Assembly (NCBI RefSeq): GCF_042453785.1
Contig: NC_091667.1
Location: forward strand, 35,828,001-35,892,000
Direction: 5' to 3'
From: Malus domestica
Lineage: Eukaryota > Streptophyta > Magnoliopsida > Rosales > Rosaceae
Length of the DNA stretch: 64,000 nt
This document shows, piece after piece, positions 35,358-48,800 of the stretch. The notes under the pieces are model-generated. The model worked only from the letters and a program-made list of their open reading frames with translations, searched no databases and was not told the DNA's origin. Both the position numbers and the translations under genes were made by a program. Position 1 is the first letter of the stretch, and each line of letters begins with the position of its first letter.

Positions 35358-35519
35358 ATTTTTTTATCAATTGGTAACAAACATTTAAAAACATTGAACG
35401 AAGGACTAAAAAACAAACGCATAATCGCTTGTGATGATTTATGATTAGATTATTACTTCTTTTTTTATTAACGTCTTTATATTTTTATTCGTGACCTCTT
35501 GTTGTTTACGATTTAAAAA

Positions 35520-35670
35520 AAAAAACTAATGAAAAAAGCTTGAAAACTTTGAGTTTTAATGATAAGTACAAAATAAAGGGTAAAGTGAATAGTACCATGA
35601 TTGACTTTTAGTGTAAAAATGTGGTTTTTCGTTAAAGTGAACAGTACCAGGTGTTTTTCGTTAAAGTTCC
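35520..35670. mobile_element. Dispersed MITE-like repeat, copy 3 (inverted)
   Basis: Reverse complement of the repeat at 28614 and 22641. The visible landmarks are AACTTTGAGTTTTAATGATA, GACTTTTAGTGTAAAAATG and GTTTTTCGTTAAAGTTCC. Confidence 0.75.
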
Positions 35671-36103
35671 TTTTAAAAAATTGGTCTTGGATCTTGATTT
35701 CCAATATCCTACGAAAAGATGTGTGGGGTTGGTTAACTACTTGGCTTATTAGTTGACTTTGCTTTGCGCAGAAAGGTATGCCGTTTTATTGACCACGCCA
35801 GTTGTAGATAATCCAAATGGACAAATATAAAATTAAGAACCCATCAATTAATCTCATTCTATTAAAATTGAACTAAATTTAAATTAAAAAATAATAATCT
35901 ACAGAAAACTATTGCTTGGGAGATCAAATGTAATTTAATCAAATTGCAATGTTTGTTTGTAGTTCAGTTGGTTGAAAATATTTTTCCTTACTGTTCGAAG
36001 CCGAAATTTGAATTGCCCATCTTCGTATAAGAAAAAACAGGAAGTGAATTAAAATAAATATCCTTGTCTCCATCTTACTATGTACTTGTACTTAGAGCCA
36101 ACA

Positions 36104-36269
36104 GGATACCAAAGATCTGTAAATCGTGTCCGTTCATCGTACATTGTACATCGTGCGATCAGTTTTTGTCAAGTAGTGTTTGTGTTTAATTTTAAATAAA
36201 AATATTTAAAATAATTTATGACTGTACGATGTACGATGAACGGACAAGATTGACGGATTCCCGGGATCC
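36104..36269. mobile_element. MITE (166 bp) with GGAT(A/C)CC ends
   Basis: The left arm contains GTCCGTTCATCGTACATTG and the right arm its complement CGATGTACGATGAACGGAC. Pairing extends outward to the GGATACC/GGGATCC ends. Non-coding; about 1 kb upstream of the OPT gene. Confidence 0.75.
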
Positions 36270-37241
36270 TTACAAAGAGGATCCGGGTTCTACTTAGAAC
36301 TAATGGGAGATTCGGTGCAAAATCGAGGGACAACAATATTCTAGAATTTATAAAACTGATCTTACTTAAGAAGTTAAAAGTTTGGTTGCTGTTGTCCCTA
36401 TCTGTTACTATTAATACTGCTACTAAATCATTAAAATGTGTCTATACTTCTCAATCTCTTCTTTATCTTTTGCATTTAGAATTATTCAGAAAGTGATTTC
36501 TATTCCCAATTAAATTATCAAGCCATACCGAAAGTGATGTGATGGAAACCCATAAAATTAAATTTTCTGAAAACAAATATTTATTTTCTTTCTTGTATTT
36601 CTTGTACAGGATGTGATATTGTGTGAGCCAAATTTGTTAAAATAAACAGTTTTCTAAAAATCCTTTTAGTTTGGCGGACTTAGGACTCTCAGTCTCACAT
36701 GCATCTCGAATCTCTCTCTCTCTTAAACTCCTATGCCTAGGAGAATTCCTCTTGTACCGTTGTATCTTATTCACCAGAATCTTTTTTTTATCGCTACATT
36801 TTGACCATTTGATTTTTTTATAAAAGATCTGACGGTCATAATGCACCGTGTATACAATATTCCGGGACTGCTGGAAGATCCCGGGGTATACAGAAAGGGT
36901 GCAACATACATTGTTGTAATTGAATATGAATACTTGAAAGACGTAGGATCTCCTCCGTTAGGATTCTAAGCATCCAAACCAACCCTAGCTACTCTCGTAG
37001 TCCTACTCCGCACTCTCTCTTCTTATATTATATATATATACACACACAGATATACACATACATAATATTCAATACTCCATATTCAACCTAGCCCTCTCTT
37101 TCTCTCTGCGTTGTGTGATTTTACACTCACTTCACGGAGCCGACTGTGCAACTATCTATATCTATAGATACACACATATATTGAATATATATTTCACACA
37201 TTTGCTTGTTTTTCCACTAGGAACGGCAGCAAGCTGTGTTC
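36270..37241. other. OPT 5' flank and promoter region
   Basis: No gene. A TTATATTATATATATATAC run at about 37023-37041 lies 200 bp before the OPT ATG and may include the TATA box. CT-rich tracts at 36705-36725 and 37085-37105 are typical of plant 5' regions. A CACTAG just before 37221 could be the acceptor of a 5' UTR intron; this is not certain. Confidence 0.45.
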
Positions 37242-40149
37242 ATGGCTGAGATAGACGCTGCAAAAGTTGATGCCTCTGCGGCGGAGGAGGAGGAAGTTAA
37301 CGACTGCTCCATCAAGCAGGTTGACTTGACGGTGCCGAAAACCGACGACCCCACCATTCCCGTGCTCACATTCAGAATGTGGGTTCTTGGTTTGTCTTCA
37401 TGCATCTTGCTCTCCTTTGTCAACCAGTTCTTCTGGTACAGGAAAAACCCTTTGTCCATCAGTTCGATTTGTGCCCAGATTGCTGTCGTGCCCATTGGGC
37501 ATCTCATGGCAAGGACGCTGCCTACGTCCCCTTTTTTCAAGGGGACGTGGTTCGAGTTCACCATGAATCCGGGGCCTTTTAATATCAAGGAACATGTTTT
37601 GATCACCATATTTGCAAACTCGGGCGCTGGAAGCGTTTACGCTACTCATATCTTGTCTGCTGTGAAGCTCTTGTATAAGAGGAAGCTCACTTTTATTCCT
37701 GCCCTGCTTGTTATGTTCACCACTCAGGTTTTCTTTTTTTCTCCTTCTTCTTTGGGTTTCGATTGCTTTTGTGTTTTCTTCTTCTTTGTGTTAATGGAAT
37801 TGCATTTGGTTTTATAGCGGATTATGACTATTTCGTAGCAATATTTGCATATGCTTTTCGTTTCTCTGACAAATATGTTTATAATGTTCAGTATTGTTTT
37901 ATCAAAATCTATCAAATCTGCTGAATTTTTGTAACAATAATAACACAATGAACTGTTTGTTTCATACCGAAATTACTAATCTGGTGTCTGACCCTGTAGT
38001 TTCTGTTGATCTTGTTTGAATTTAGGTGTTAGGGTTTGGCTGGGCTGGAATTTTCCGAAGAATTCTGGTTGATCCGGAGCAAATGTGGTGGCCTTCTAAT
38101 CTGGTTCAGGTTTCACTCTTCAGGTAAACATATCTTTGGTTCAGTAATAATCACTCAGTCATTGATTTCGTATCCTGTTTAGCAAGTACTCATAGTAGTA
38201 AGTCTTTACTGCTGCAGAGCTCTGCATGAGAAGGACAAAAGGGCGAAAGGTGGAATGACTCGTTCCCAATTCTTCCTCATAGTGATGATCTGCAGTTTCT
38301 GTTACTATGTCTTTCCTGGCTATCTGATTTACATCATAACATCTTTCTCTTGGGTATGTTGGCTTGCTCCTAAGTCTATTCTTGTCCAACAACTGGGTTC
38401 TGGCTTGTCTGGCCTCGGTATTGGTTCTTTTGCGATTGACTGGGCGGCTATTTCATCATATCTTGGTACTCCGCTAGCTAGCCCATGGTTTGCCACTGCC
38501 AATATTGCCATTGGGTTTTTTCTTGTCATGTATGTGATGACACCCATCACGTACTTTTTTGATGTCTACAATGCCAAGAAGTTCCCAATATATTCTAGTG
38601 ACCTTTTCACGTCTAATGGTACCACGTATGATGTTCTGAGCATCATTGATTCCAAGTTTGAACTTGACCGTCCTACGTATGCAAAGTCCGGACCTGTAAA
38701 TTTGAGCACCTTCTTCGCTATGACTTATGGTCTCGGGTTTGCCACGCTTCCTGCTACGCTTGTGCATGTTCTGCTCTTTAATGCAAGGTAATTTACGTTT
38801 GAATCGTTGAACGTTTTCACAAAATGTAAGCATAAGTTAAACTAGAGATCTGCTGTTTGTGAATTGAAGCTGAATTTCATCATACCTTCATTGCAGGGAC
38901 ATTGGAAATGCATTTCGACGACAAAAGAAGTTGGATATCCATGCAAGGCTTATGAAAAAGTACAAATCAGTGCCAACATGGTGGTTTCTCGGCATCCTTG
39001 TGGTAAACATTGCTCTTATCCTCTTTGCTTGCCAGTATTACAACGAGTCTCTTCAACTGCCTTGGTGGGGTGTTCTGCTTGCTTGTGCCATTGCCATCTT
39101 GTACACAGTTCCAATTGGTATCATCACAGCCACAACAAACCAGGTAACGAAATTAGAACTTTTGTTTATAAGCTAATGCTGTTTGCTGCAAGTTTACAAC
39201 CGCTTGTTCAAGTTCATGCTAGATAAAGGTTTCTGAAACATTTTTCCGTTCTTTTTTCGTGGTAACAGCAACCGGGTTTGAATATTATCACGGAATATGT
39301 GATCGGGTACTTGTACCCGGAGCACCCTGTAGCGAATATGTGCTTCAAAGTGTATGGCTACATCAGTATGGCTCAAGCTTTAACTTTCCTGGCTGATTTT
39401 AAGCTTGGTCACTACATGAAGATTCCACCAAGATCAATGTTCATAGCACAGGTCAGTTTCGTTTTTTCGGATTTATCAATTTGCATTACATTTTTGGTTT
39501 GAAATCTTCAGAAGCTAACCTCGTGGAATTACAGGTGGTAGGAACGATTGTAGCAGTGATTGTATACCTGGTAACAGCATGGTGGCTGATGGGTGACATT
39601 CCAAACCTTTGTGATACCTCCAAGCTGCCAAAGGATAGTCAGTGGACTTGTCCAATGGACCGCGTGTTCTTTGATGCATCAGTTATCTGGGGGCTTGTTG
39701 GCCCTCGAAGAATCTTTGGAAACCTCGGTGCATACATGAACGTCAATTGGTTCTTCTTTGGTGGGGCCATTGCCCCTGTGCTTGTCAAGCTTGCACACAT
39801 GGCTTTCCCCCAACATAATTGGATTCGTCTCATCAACATGCCGGTCTTGCTGGGTGCCACATCCATGATGCCCCCGGCTAGTGCTGTAAACTTTACAAGT
39901 TGGATCATTGTTGCATTTCTTTTCGGGTATGTTGTCTACAGGTACAGGCCAGACGTGTGGTCGCGCTATAACTACGTCCTTTCTGGTGGTCTTGATGCCG
40001 GAACTGCCTTTGTTACCATATTGATGTTCATTACGCTGCAGAACCGGGGCATTGAACTTAAATGGTGGGGGAACAACGGCGAGGGCTGCCCGTTGGCTAC
40101 TTGCCCTACTGCTAAAGGGATTGTAGTTGATGGCTGCCCAGTTCACTGA
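37242..40149 (+). CDS. Oligopeptide transporter (OPT family, PT clade)
   Basis: Six exons: 37242-37727, 38026-38123, 38218-38787, 38897-39143, 39269-39451 and 39535-40149. They encode 732 residues, the usual plant OPT length. A soluble N-terminus ([18 protein letters not shown]) precedes about 14-16 hydrophobic segments. The two OPT signature motifs are both present: [10 protein letters not shown] (about residues 113-122) and KIPPR (about residue 522). These plasma-membrane proton-coupled carriers move tetra- and pentapeptides or related compounds; which substrate this one uses cannot be told from sequence. The start is ATG 37242, not the in-frame GTG six bases upstream. All introns are GT-AG and the frame is unbroken. 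It resembles the OPT1/OPT5 group, but the subclade is not certain. It ends 361 bp from the convergent U-box gene. Confidence 0.93.
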
Positions 40150-40510
40150 CATTAAACTTCATATTTTCAGAAGTAGCATCTTTATGGCTTTTGATGACCT
40201 GTAAATATTTTATCAGGGATTCGTTTCTAGTTTTTTCGTTTTATTTCGATATGATATCAATGTTGAAGAACATTTCCATTCTGATTTCAATAGTTCAGAT
40301 AACTATTTCTCTAGCGTTTGCAGATGATCTTTGTTTTGATTCCTTTTTTATTTCTAACATAAGAATTGAAAACCGAAAACTAAAAACGAATAGTTATCAA
40401 ATGAGTCATAGATTTTGAGAAAAAATACACGAACAGACTTCCATATCCAATCTAAAAAATCAGAATCCGACGTTCTGCAGAATTCAATAAATATATGATA
40501 TACAAATCAA

Positions 40511-43500
40511 TCAAAAATAAGAAGATTGTTTGCCAAGCACACCCAATTGAGCAAGAACCTTGGCAGCCAGAGATTTCATATCACTATTTTTCATCTGAGT
40601 GATATCCACTAATGCCATATGTGCTGAAGTTCCATACTTTAGATTCAACTCATTCACCCGAAAGATCATTTCCAAAGCCTTGAGAGACTTTCCTTGCAAA
40701 CTGGGCACTTGTGAACTCAGCAATTTTATAATCGGAGCGATGGCTTTCACTTCATCGAGCACTTTGCTTCCATGCTCTATTCCTTGGTCATCAAGCAATG
40801 TCAAAAGTGCATCGAGAGAAGCTTCACAAGCTCCGAAATCTTCCTCACCAAGCAATTTCACAAGGGGTTCCACAGCATTGGCCTTTACTATGCAGAATGA
40901 AGATTCCACCGTACAGATGCCTTGGTGTGCAGGGCAGCCAAGTTCCAGTGCAGAGAAGCAGCGCAGGAAAACCGCGCGCTTCTTGATCGGCTTGCTCAAG
41001 CTTTTGGAGCTTTCTGATAGCTGTTTAAGTGAAATGGCGGCATATTGTTTTGTCAAAGAAGTTCCAGAAGTTAGTAGCTGCACCAGCACTGGTATAATAC
41101 CAGCTTCAGCTATTTTTTTCTGCCATTCCTGATTTGTCGAAACTGTGAAATGACAAAGAGCTCCAACAGCACTCTCTGTTGCCCGCCTTCTATACAAGGC
41201 ATCTCTGTTCCCATCAGTTAGACAATTGCAGATGATTTCAACTGCCTCAGCATCTACAAGCCACTGCGCCATCTGAGCGTCCTTTGGAAGATTAGCAATG
41301 ATCCCCATTGCAGCAGCTATCTCCTCCACATCATTAGAACTTTTTATAATCCTTAGCAAGGTCTCGACGCACCTTTGACTTACATGCTCCAAGAATGTGC
41401 TGCCCTCGCCGTCTTCTGTCAAGGAAAGGAACAGATTCAAGGCATTTGCCCTCACGGTAGGGCTATCAGCTTCGCATAATTGAACCAATACTTGGACAGC
41501 AGAGAGCTGTGAATCACATGAAACATCATAGTGGCCATTAGCATGTACAGAATCACATGCCGAAAGAACAAAAAATGCGCGAGAAGTAATTGTGTTACCT
41601 GTCTCAACTTTAGTCTGATGTCAAAACCAGAAGAAGATTGGCACATTGCATGGAAGGTTTTGAGAATGTTTATTTGTATGTCAGGTCCGGTTAAAGATAT
41701 TAGCGAAAAGAGCTTGAAGATTTCTTCTTCAGAGCCTAACAACGATACCTGCTCCTGTGCAGCTTCTTGTGTGGCGGTTGATGTGGCAAGGTGCATAATT
41801 GTCTCAGCTACCTGCTCGCGCAAGGTTGGCGATAATAAACTGTGAGAATACAAAAGTTCAAATAGCGGTCCAGCTGCACCTTCTCTAACCATCTGCAGGC
41901 CATTTTGTGGTAAGTTGGAGAGGTGAAGAAGAGCCTTGACGCCAACTTTCCTCTTTTCAGTATCACCTTGCGAAAGCAGTTCAAGAAGCTGTCCTAGTAC
42001 CCCGTCTTTTACAATGGACAGTTTGTTGTGGTCTGTCAGTTCAATTTCCGACAAAGTTCTAGCCATAAGCATTTTAACATCTTCCACTCCTGCATCAAAT
42101 TTAAGTTGTCACATTACACAATTTTGTAACATTTTCCGAACTATTGGAAGACCCCACTCTTAAGCATACCTGAAGAAAGAAGCTTCAACAAAGGTTTAAA
42201 ATAGTTTGCTTTCGCCATCTGTATAATGTTCTGATCAACGAAAGACAGATTTTCTAGAAGCTCGTTTACATCTCGGATGACTTGACTATCTTCACTGCTT
42301 AACATTGTCACTAGGAGAAGTATGCAGCCCTGAACATTTCCCATTAAATCGCGTGCAGCCCTAGTTGCAGATAGTACCAGTAACAACTGCAATGCTAACT
42401 TGCTTTCTTCATTTCTACGTGCAAGCGAGCGGACAATAGATTCAAGTGCATTATCCACTTTTATGATTCTCCCCTGTTAAAAACATAATGAACTGGATCA
42501 TATATACGAAATTCGGGAATGCCAATTATTGCCTCTACCAAAAAACTATTACCTATGTATCATCAAATACAACATGACAATTAGAAGGTACCTTATTTTC
42601 TTCACCATCTTTTGCAAGGATCAATACGATGGCAAGAGCACGCTTTCTTATTTCTCGACTTTTCGAACCAAGAAGTCTAATGAGGACAGGAATGTAGCCC
42701 TCAATTGTCACCCATTCACGGTGCAACTCCCTTTCCATGTAAAAGTTCTGCAGGTTATCTAAGGATTGAAGCACTTCTTGCTCCTGCTCTTCATTTAACT
42801 GGAGTTTCGGTTTAATAGAGACGATTGCAAAGATGGTATTCCTTTCCTTCCATTCTTCAATTGATCGTTTTAGTGCTTTGTTGGGCTGTAGAACTGAAGT
42901 GTCCACGGGAATACTGGTCACAGGACAGTTAGTGTTACCTTCTGCAAACCACTTCTCTATCTCGCTTCTCTCAAACGTGTGACGAGAGGAGGTTTCCACG
43001 GGATCCTCCATGATATCATGACTCAATGGACATTGAAATTTCTGAAGAGGTTCCAATGGTTGCTTACCTAAAGAATTTCTCTTTTCAAAATACTCCTTCT
43101 CTTTGTCACCAGCAGATGAAGTAGCATTAGCCTTCTCAAGCAAAGCAATGATCTGTTCCATTGGCAAATCTTCTTCCAGGTCTTTTCTATTCGTATCATC
43201 CAATTCACGTTTGAACTCCTCGAGTTCATTTTCCAATGCAGACTGATCATCGGAGATCCCAAGAGCCTCAGCAATTCGAACAAGCAAGTTCTTTGCGCGG
43301 GACGGATCAGCATTCTGTTCTTGTATTCCTAGCTCAAGTTTGTCCACAATCTCTTCCTCAGCCACAGCCGCTCGATACTCAACATCCAGCATATTCTTGC
43401 ACAGCTTGCTAATCTGACTACTTATACCAGATGAAACATCCAACGACGCCAATGGGATTAGACCAAGCGCTCTACCAATCTCTTTTGTGCTTCTCTCTAG

Positions 43501-43806
43501 GGCCTTAACAATATTCCGGCAATTGATTAAGAGATACACCTTGTTTCTTTTGCTGCAATCTAGAGCTAGCTGCTTCGCGACTTCACCCTCTCGATTCAGA
43601 ATCTTCAAAGCATTAGCCAAGCTTTCGGAACACTCAATATTCTGCTTTGACAACTCTTTCAGAATAGAAGAGGTCGGCTCCAAGTACATTGACAATACTT
43701 TGAAACTTTCTTTCTGAACGAGGACTTCCTTTCCTACATGTACGGTCTCAAAGAGTAATTCAGACACCTGAACGAATGAGGCACTGATAACACTATCATT
43801 CGCCAT
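40511..43806 (-). CDS. U-box/ARM-repeat E3 ubiquitin ligase (PUB43/44-like)
   Basis: Four exons on the minus strand: 43806-42592, 42473-42170, 42089-41599 and 41506-40511. They encode 1,001 residues. Start MANDSVISASFVQV; the 18 upstream in-frame codons lack an ATG. The N-terminal third is a helical U-box N-terminal domain. The U-box spans about residues 256-330 (FQCPLSHDIMEDPVETSSRH), with the KWF and CPVT motifs that contact E2 enzymes. The rest is a series of armadillo-type repeats (GYIPVLIRLLGS, AAGPLFELLYS and others) for substrate binding. Plant PUB42-45 proteins share this layout; Arabidopsis PUB44/SAUL1 acts in senescence and immunity, and the same role here would be inference. Splice phases 0, 1 and 0 all join. 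It is divergent from MIP2 and convergent with OPT. Confidence 0.93.
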
Positions 43807-44029
43807 TTCTTTGTGCTCGAAAAATCTATGGATATAGACCCTCAGCTCCGTCCGAACCAAATTTCAACCACGAAAGATAAGAAGCGGCCCTTTGCTGGAA
43901 AATGCAAGCCTGCAGCTAAAAAACAGCATCGAGAAAATATCGGTTCTCTTCCCAACCGCAAATTACACAGAGTTGACCGAAAGGAGCACCAATGCAAAGC
44001 GAGTACAATTTTGGAATTCAAGGAGCAAG

Positions 44030-44155
44030 GCTAAAAGCTAAAAACTAAAAACGAAAGCTAAAAGCTAAAATAACCCTACCAAGGAAAACGAAAGCTAGAA
44101 GCTAAAAACTAAAAACCAAGAGAAGCGAAAGCTAAAAGCTAAAAACTAAAAACGT
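44030..44155. repeat. Short tandem repeat of AGCTAAAAACTAAAAACGAA-type units
   Basis: Repeats of GCTAAAAGCTAAAA and ACTAAAAAC recur at least six times, immediately 5' of the U-box gene (minus strand). Confidence 0.8.
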
Positions 44156-44395
44156 AATGGTAATCGACAGAAACAGATTCTCGTATTTTTGTTTCATCAA
44201 TTTATCCTCCTAAGTTGTTTCATGGAAAACATCTTACCAACTCCAACTAATCACATAATCACATTCAAGTTCAACAAACAAGTGAAATAAATATATAATG
44301 AATTTAAACTAAGTTAATTTGATCATGCATGCTATATATTATGCTCTAATAATTATTTAAGGGAAAAATCCTACCCTTTATGCAGAATTCCATTT

Positions 44396-44827
44396 CTTTT
44401 CTGTTCCCCTCACTTTCTCAGCAACCAAACAGAAATATATAACGGTTCTTAATCAAAGAGAGAGAGATAGAGAGAGAGTAGTTGACCTGACATTAGAAGC
44501 CAACAAATATCTTCACCAAGCATGCAAGTTTCCGCGAAAACCCAAAAACCACAATGCTTTCGAACTAGAGCATCTTCTGTTCAGAAGCACGCTCTTTCAC
44601 TTTCATGGAGTCTTTTCTGTTTCCCTGACTTTCTCAGCAACCAAACAGAAATATATAACAATACGGGTTCTCAATCAGAGAGAGAGAGAGAGAGAGATTT
44701 GACCTGACATTAGAAGTCAACGAATATCTTCACCAAGCATGCAAGTTCCAGCGAAAACCCAAAAACCACAAAGCTTTGAAACTAGAGCTTCTTCTGTTCA
44801 GAAGCACTCTCGTTCACTTTCATGGAG
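44396..44827. repeat. 216-bp tandem duplication 5' of the U-box gene
   Basis: TTTCTCAGCAACCAAACAG occurs at 44414 and again at 44630. The surrounding sequence (GAGAG tract, TTGACCTGACATTAGAAG, CACCAAGCATGCAAGTT, TTCTGTTCAGAAGCAC) is duplicated in the same order. Differences are few, so the event is fairly recent. Confidence 0.85.
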
Positions 44828-45749
44828 TCTTTCTCCGAGTCCAGAAAACGAAAGAATAACTTGTTTAATCCGGTAGAATTATTTAATTATTAATTTTTTG
44901 TGTTTTTTCCAAGCAGCCTACGTCGAGCGGGACATGCTAACTGACGACCGAGTCAACGCTGTTCGCTGACCATATGCTCTGCGGGCCCATGCTGCGAGAG
45001 AGCCATGCAGATTTTGCCACGTCATCGTAACTTAACCTTCCTGCCTACGTTGCGGATTTGGGTCTCGCTGTTGTAAACAAACGGGGTAGGCTTGTAGTCC
45101 ATTGGATTGCGCGTCTACACTATACTATCTTATTTTGCCGGCTGGCATTTAAACGCCTAAGAGTTAGATCCAAGTTGTGGCCAGCCATGTAACGCTTAAG
45201 CAGAGTAACGATGAACGGAGATTTTTAGAACAGTGATGGATGTGAAGGTATGAGTGTATCTTGTGTCTGTCTTAGATAAAATAGTGTCGTGACATGAAAA
45301 CCTACTAAAAAATCTCTCACAAAAATCTAAGAATAGGTCAATCAGCAATACTATAACAATTTAGTGACATTTTTATTTTATTTGTGAGTTCGATATCTGA
45401 AAATGTCTGAGTTCAATGCTAAATTTATGAACAGCTCATAGTACGACTTATAAATGCCCACCCTAATATCGTTTTCTCAATAAAGAAAAAAAAAAGGATC
45501 GATCCGATGGGTTCAAAACGGATCGCAGTAACGGCTCGATAAGTCTTGTACCCATCCAGGATGCCCAACCGGTCCAAAAATCCAAGCCCCATGCTATTGG
45601 GCTAGTTTAAAGTCTTCGCAGTAAGCCCAATTATATTTGGGCCGCCTTTTATTTTAGCCCAGACCCGACAGATTTGAGTCCGTAGCAGTTTCACAATCCC
45701 CCCCCCCCCCAAAAAAAAAGAGAAAAAAAATGGTGGTGCGTTTGTCTAC

Positions 45750-45752
<3 letters not shown>

Positions 45753-45791
<39 letters not shown>
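45753..45791. repeat. (CT)n microsatellite upstream of MIP2
   Basis: About 19 CT units end 97 bp before the MIP2 ATG. Pyrimidine runs here are common in plant core promoters and 5' UTRs, so it may be transcribed. Confidence 0.9.
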
Positions 45792-45796
<5 letters not shown>

Positions 45797-45887
45797 TAAA
45801 AAGTGGAATTTGAGATGCGGGTGTGGTTTTTGAGGTCTAGGGTTTGAGATCTCGGAGGGCGGAAAAGCGACACTGAATCATTAGGCC

Positions 45888-48800
45888 ATGGAAGAAGCAA
45901 CTCCCACGGTGTTTTACGAGACACGGCGTCACATTACGAGGCCCTACACTCCCAATTACCCTCCTCAACAGGTTCTTAATTCTCTTTTAATTTTCTTCAA
46001 TTTCAAGTTAATCGACTCCTTGTTTGCTTAATCACTCAATTAATCAAGTTCTTGATTTGTTTCCGTTTCCGATTGATTCACGGAGTTTAGGGAAATAATG
46101 GTAGCAGAGGGAGCTTTCGATCATTGCTTTCCCTTCCAGGTTCACTCTTTTTTTCTCAATATTTAATTTTTATTTGTTTTTTGGATGAATTATGGTGTTT
46201 GAAAGGTTGATCATGTTGCGGGAACGCGAATTGATTGAATTTGTGTTTCCTCTTGATCCATGAAGGTGTGAACCAGCTCAGAGAGAAATGGAGCGAATAC
46301 AAGCAGCCAAGAAAGTTGAGAAAACTGGCATCTTTGTTTATTTCTCCGAGAGGCGAGCGCGTGGCTGTGGCTTCTGGAAATCAGATAACTATTTTACAGA
46401 AGGAGGACGAATACTCGAAGCCTTGCGGCACTTTTACATGTAATATAAGTTGTATTTTGCTGATTTTGTTGACCTTACATTTTCGGAATCACCAGCTTAT
46501 CAGTATTAGGCGGGCATTGAATTTTTAATATGATATGCTGTTTTTTGTTTTCAAAGAATATGTTTGCATATTAAATTTGATTCCCTGCAAAGTTGAGGAC
46601 TTTACTCATAAACTTGATTCCCTGCATTATATTTGGTTGCTATGCCCTTTTTCCAATGTACCCTGTAATGGTCAGCTGATATATTTGAAATACTAATACC
46701 CAGTTAGTAGTGGTATATAATAATGGTTTTGCTTTACGGAACACTTATATGTAAGTTCATTGTGAATTGGCCATGTCAGTCACAGTGTAATTTCATTGTA
46801 GACCATGGGGCCTCTAACCATAGTAGTCCACTGTATACAGTGATTCCGAATTAGGGCCAAAGACAATTAATTAGGAAACAGGTATTTTCAGAAAATTATG
46901 ACAAGAGTTTGTAGAGTCACCCATCTTAATAAGGGCCAATGAGATTTGAAGTTGGTATAATTTTGTGGATCACATAATATGTGGATTCCTATTGGTTCTT
47001 CATTGTGACGTATTGAGATATGTATGCTTTAGAAATTTGGGTTTTCCCTTTTTATTTTTTCTTCATTAGATCCAAATTTGTATGTTACACTAGTACTGTT
47101 TTTTCGTTAAGATAGTTTCTAATGATTCTAATCTGTGCTCTATCCATCAGGTGGAAGCCTTACTTCATTTACAATAGGAACTTGGTCTGAAAGTCATGAT
47201 GTTCTTGGTGTTGTTGACGACAATGATACACTGTATTTTATCAAAGCAAATGGTGACGAGATAACAAGGATTGCAAGGAGGAATTTGAAAGTATCTTTAC
47301 CAGTAATTAGCCTGATTGTACAGGACAATTCTGATGTACAGAAATCTTGTCTGTGAGTACTTTTTTTTTCTGCCCGTAGCCCGTGCAAAAATTACTCATA
47401 CAAGAACATGTCTTGATTTTCTGGTTTGAGGTTCAATTTTTTTGTTTTTTTTTTTTGGAAAAGTTTGATGTTCACTTGTTGAAGTTAATGAAATGTTTTC
47501 AGGTGTAGCTTTATTGTGGTTACCTCTGATAGTTCCCTTCAGCATATTGAGATTAGTCAGGATCCTAGTTCCTCAATATATTCTGCCCGCACCTCACATA
47601 ATGGGTTAACTGCAAAGGGGCAGCTCTCTTGCAATGTTATCTGTGTTGACTACCACCCTGAGCTTTCTTTGCTTGCTGGTGTCATACTAAACTCAGGTTG
47701 CAACTCTGTCATGATTCCTACTTCTACTTTCCATTTAGCATATACATGGTTATACATGAAGTATTCATTTATGCAGGCCCTTATGTGGTTAATATCATTT
47801 CTTGCATATGTAGATGGGAAGTTTTAGATTAGAATCTTAAACAAATCTACTGCATTAGTTTTTGCATGAATCTGGATGATCGGGTAACTTTTGTTGATGG
47901 CCTTATTGTTAATGGTAACTCTTTTGTTTTTTGAAGAACGGAAGAACACTTCAGATGTTGTTGTTGGTTGAATATTTGCATATCATGCTGCTTTCTTTTG
48001 CTATGACTTTCAGAGTTGGTTGCTAGCCACTGTGTTCATTGGCTATAAAGAACTTTTTTTGTTGCTTTGGGACTTCGATCTAAGTTTATTTCATATGCAA
48101 AAAAGATATCGACATTATGTTATCAATTAGTTTATATAAAACAATTGAAAATAATGTAATATATGAGCTAGATTACTTATTAATTAAATAATTATGTTCT
48201 TCCAGGATCTTGTTATCTTTCTCTTTGGCGTAGAAGTAGGATGATTGATCTGGAGCAGCTTGTTACCATTCAATTTGAGGGTTTTTATTCGAAACCAAAA
48301 GGAAGTCAGCTAGTATATCCAAAGGTGCTAATCTCTCCACAAGCCAAATTTGTTGCTACTTTAGATGTCACTGGATGCTTGCACATATTTAAGCTGGATA
48401 AAGAATCCTTTTCACTTTCCAATTTTACATGCAGAGAGAGATGCAAGTCACAAGTGACTGATAATTTGTCAAGTGGAGAGGGGGAATATTTAATTGACAT
48501 TGTGGATTTTACTTGGTGGTCTGACCACATCCTTACTTTTGCAAAAAGGTGTGGCGTTGTTACCATGCTTGACATCCTTAGTGGCTTGAAAGTTCAGGAA
48601 AATGAAACTGTATATTCTAAGCCGGTTATAGACAGAATAAATCTGTTTCAAGGAAACCTGTTTCTTTTGGAGACGGTGTCATCCGAAGAGAGATCTGACT
48701 CTAAGGAACGTAATGATTCACATGGTATGGAGCATATTGTAGTGGACAGCCTTGACCATATTGACATTTCTTCGTTGAACTGGAGCCTTGTATCATTTTC

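Larger units (their letters stand above)
43807..45887. other. Divergent intergenic region between the U-box gene and MIP2
   Basis: No gene in 2.1 kb. It holds an A-rich repeat at 44030-44155, a 216-bp tandem duplication at 44396-44827 with GA-rich tracts, and a (CT)n run at 45753-45791 in the MIP2 promoter or 5' UTR. It should contain both promoters, but the sites could not be fixed. Confidence 0.7.

Noticed and set aside
37236-37241. GTG start two codons before the OPT ATG
   Set aside because: Plant nuclear genes normally use ATG; the ATG at 37242 gives the expected N-terminus.
39679-40152. 157-codon minus-strand frame
   Set aside because: Antisense shadow of the last OPT exon.
40599-41132. 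177-codon plus-strand frame
   Set aside because: Antisense shadow of the last U-box gene exon, whose ARM repeats continue in the minus frame across introns.
45691-45924. Minus-strand frame made of Arg-Glu repeats
   Set aside because: It is the translation of the CT microsatellite.
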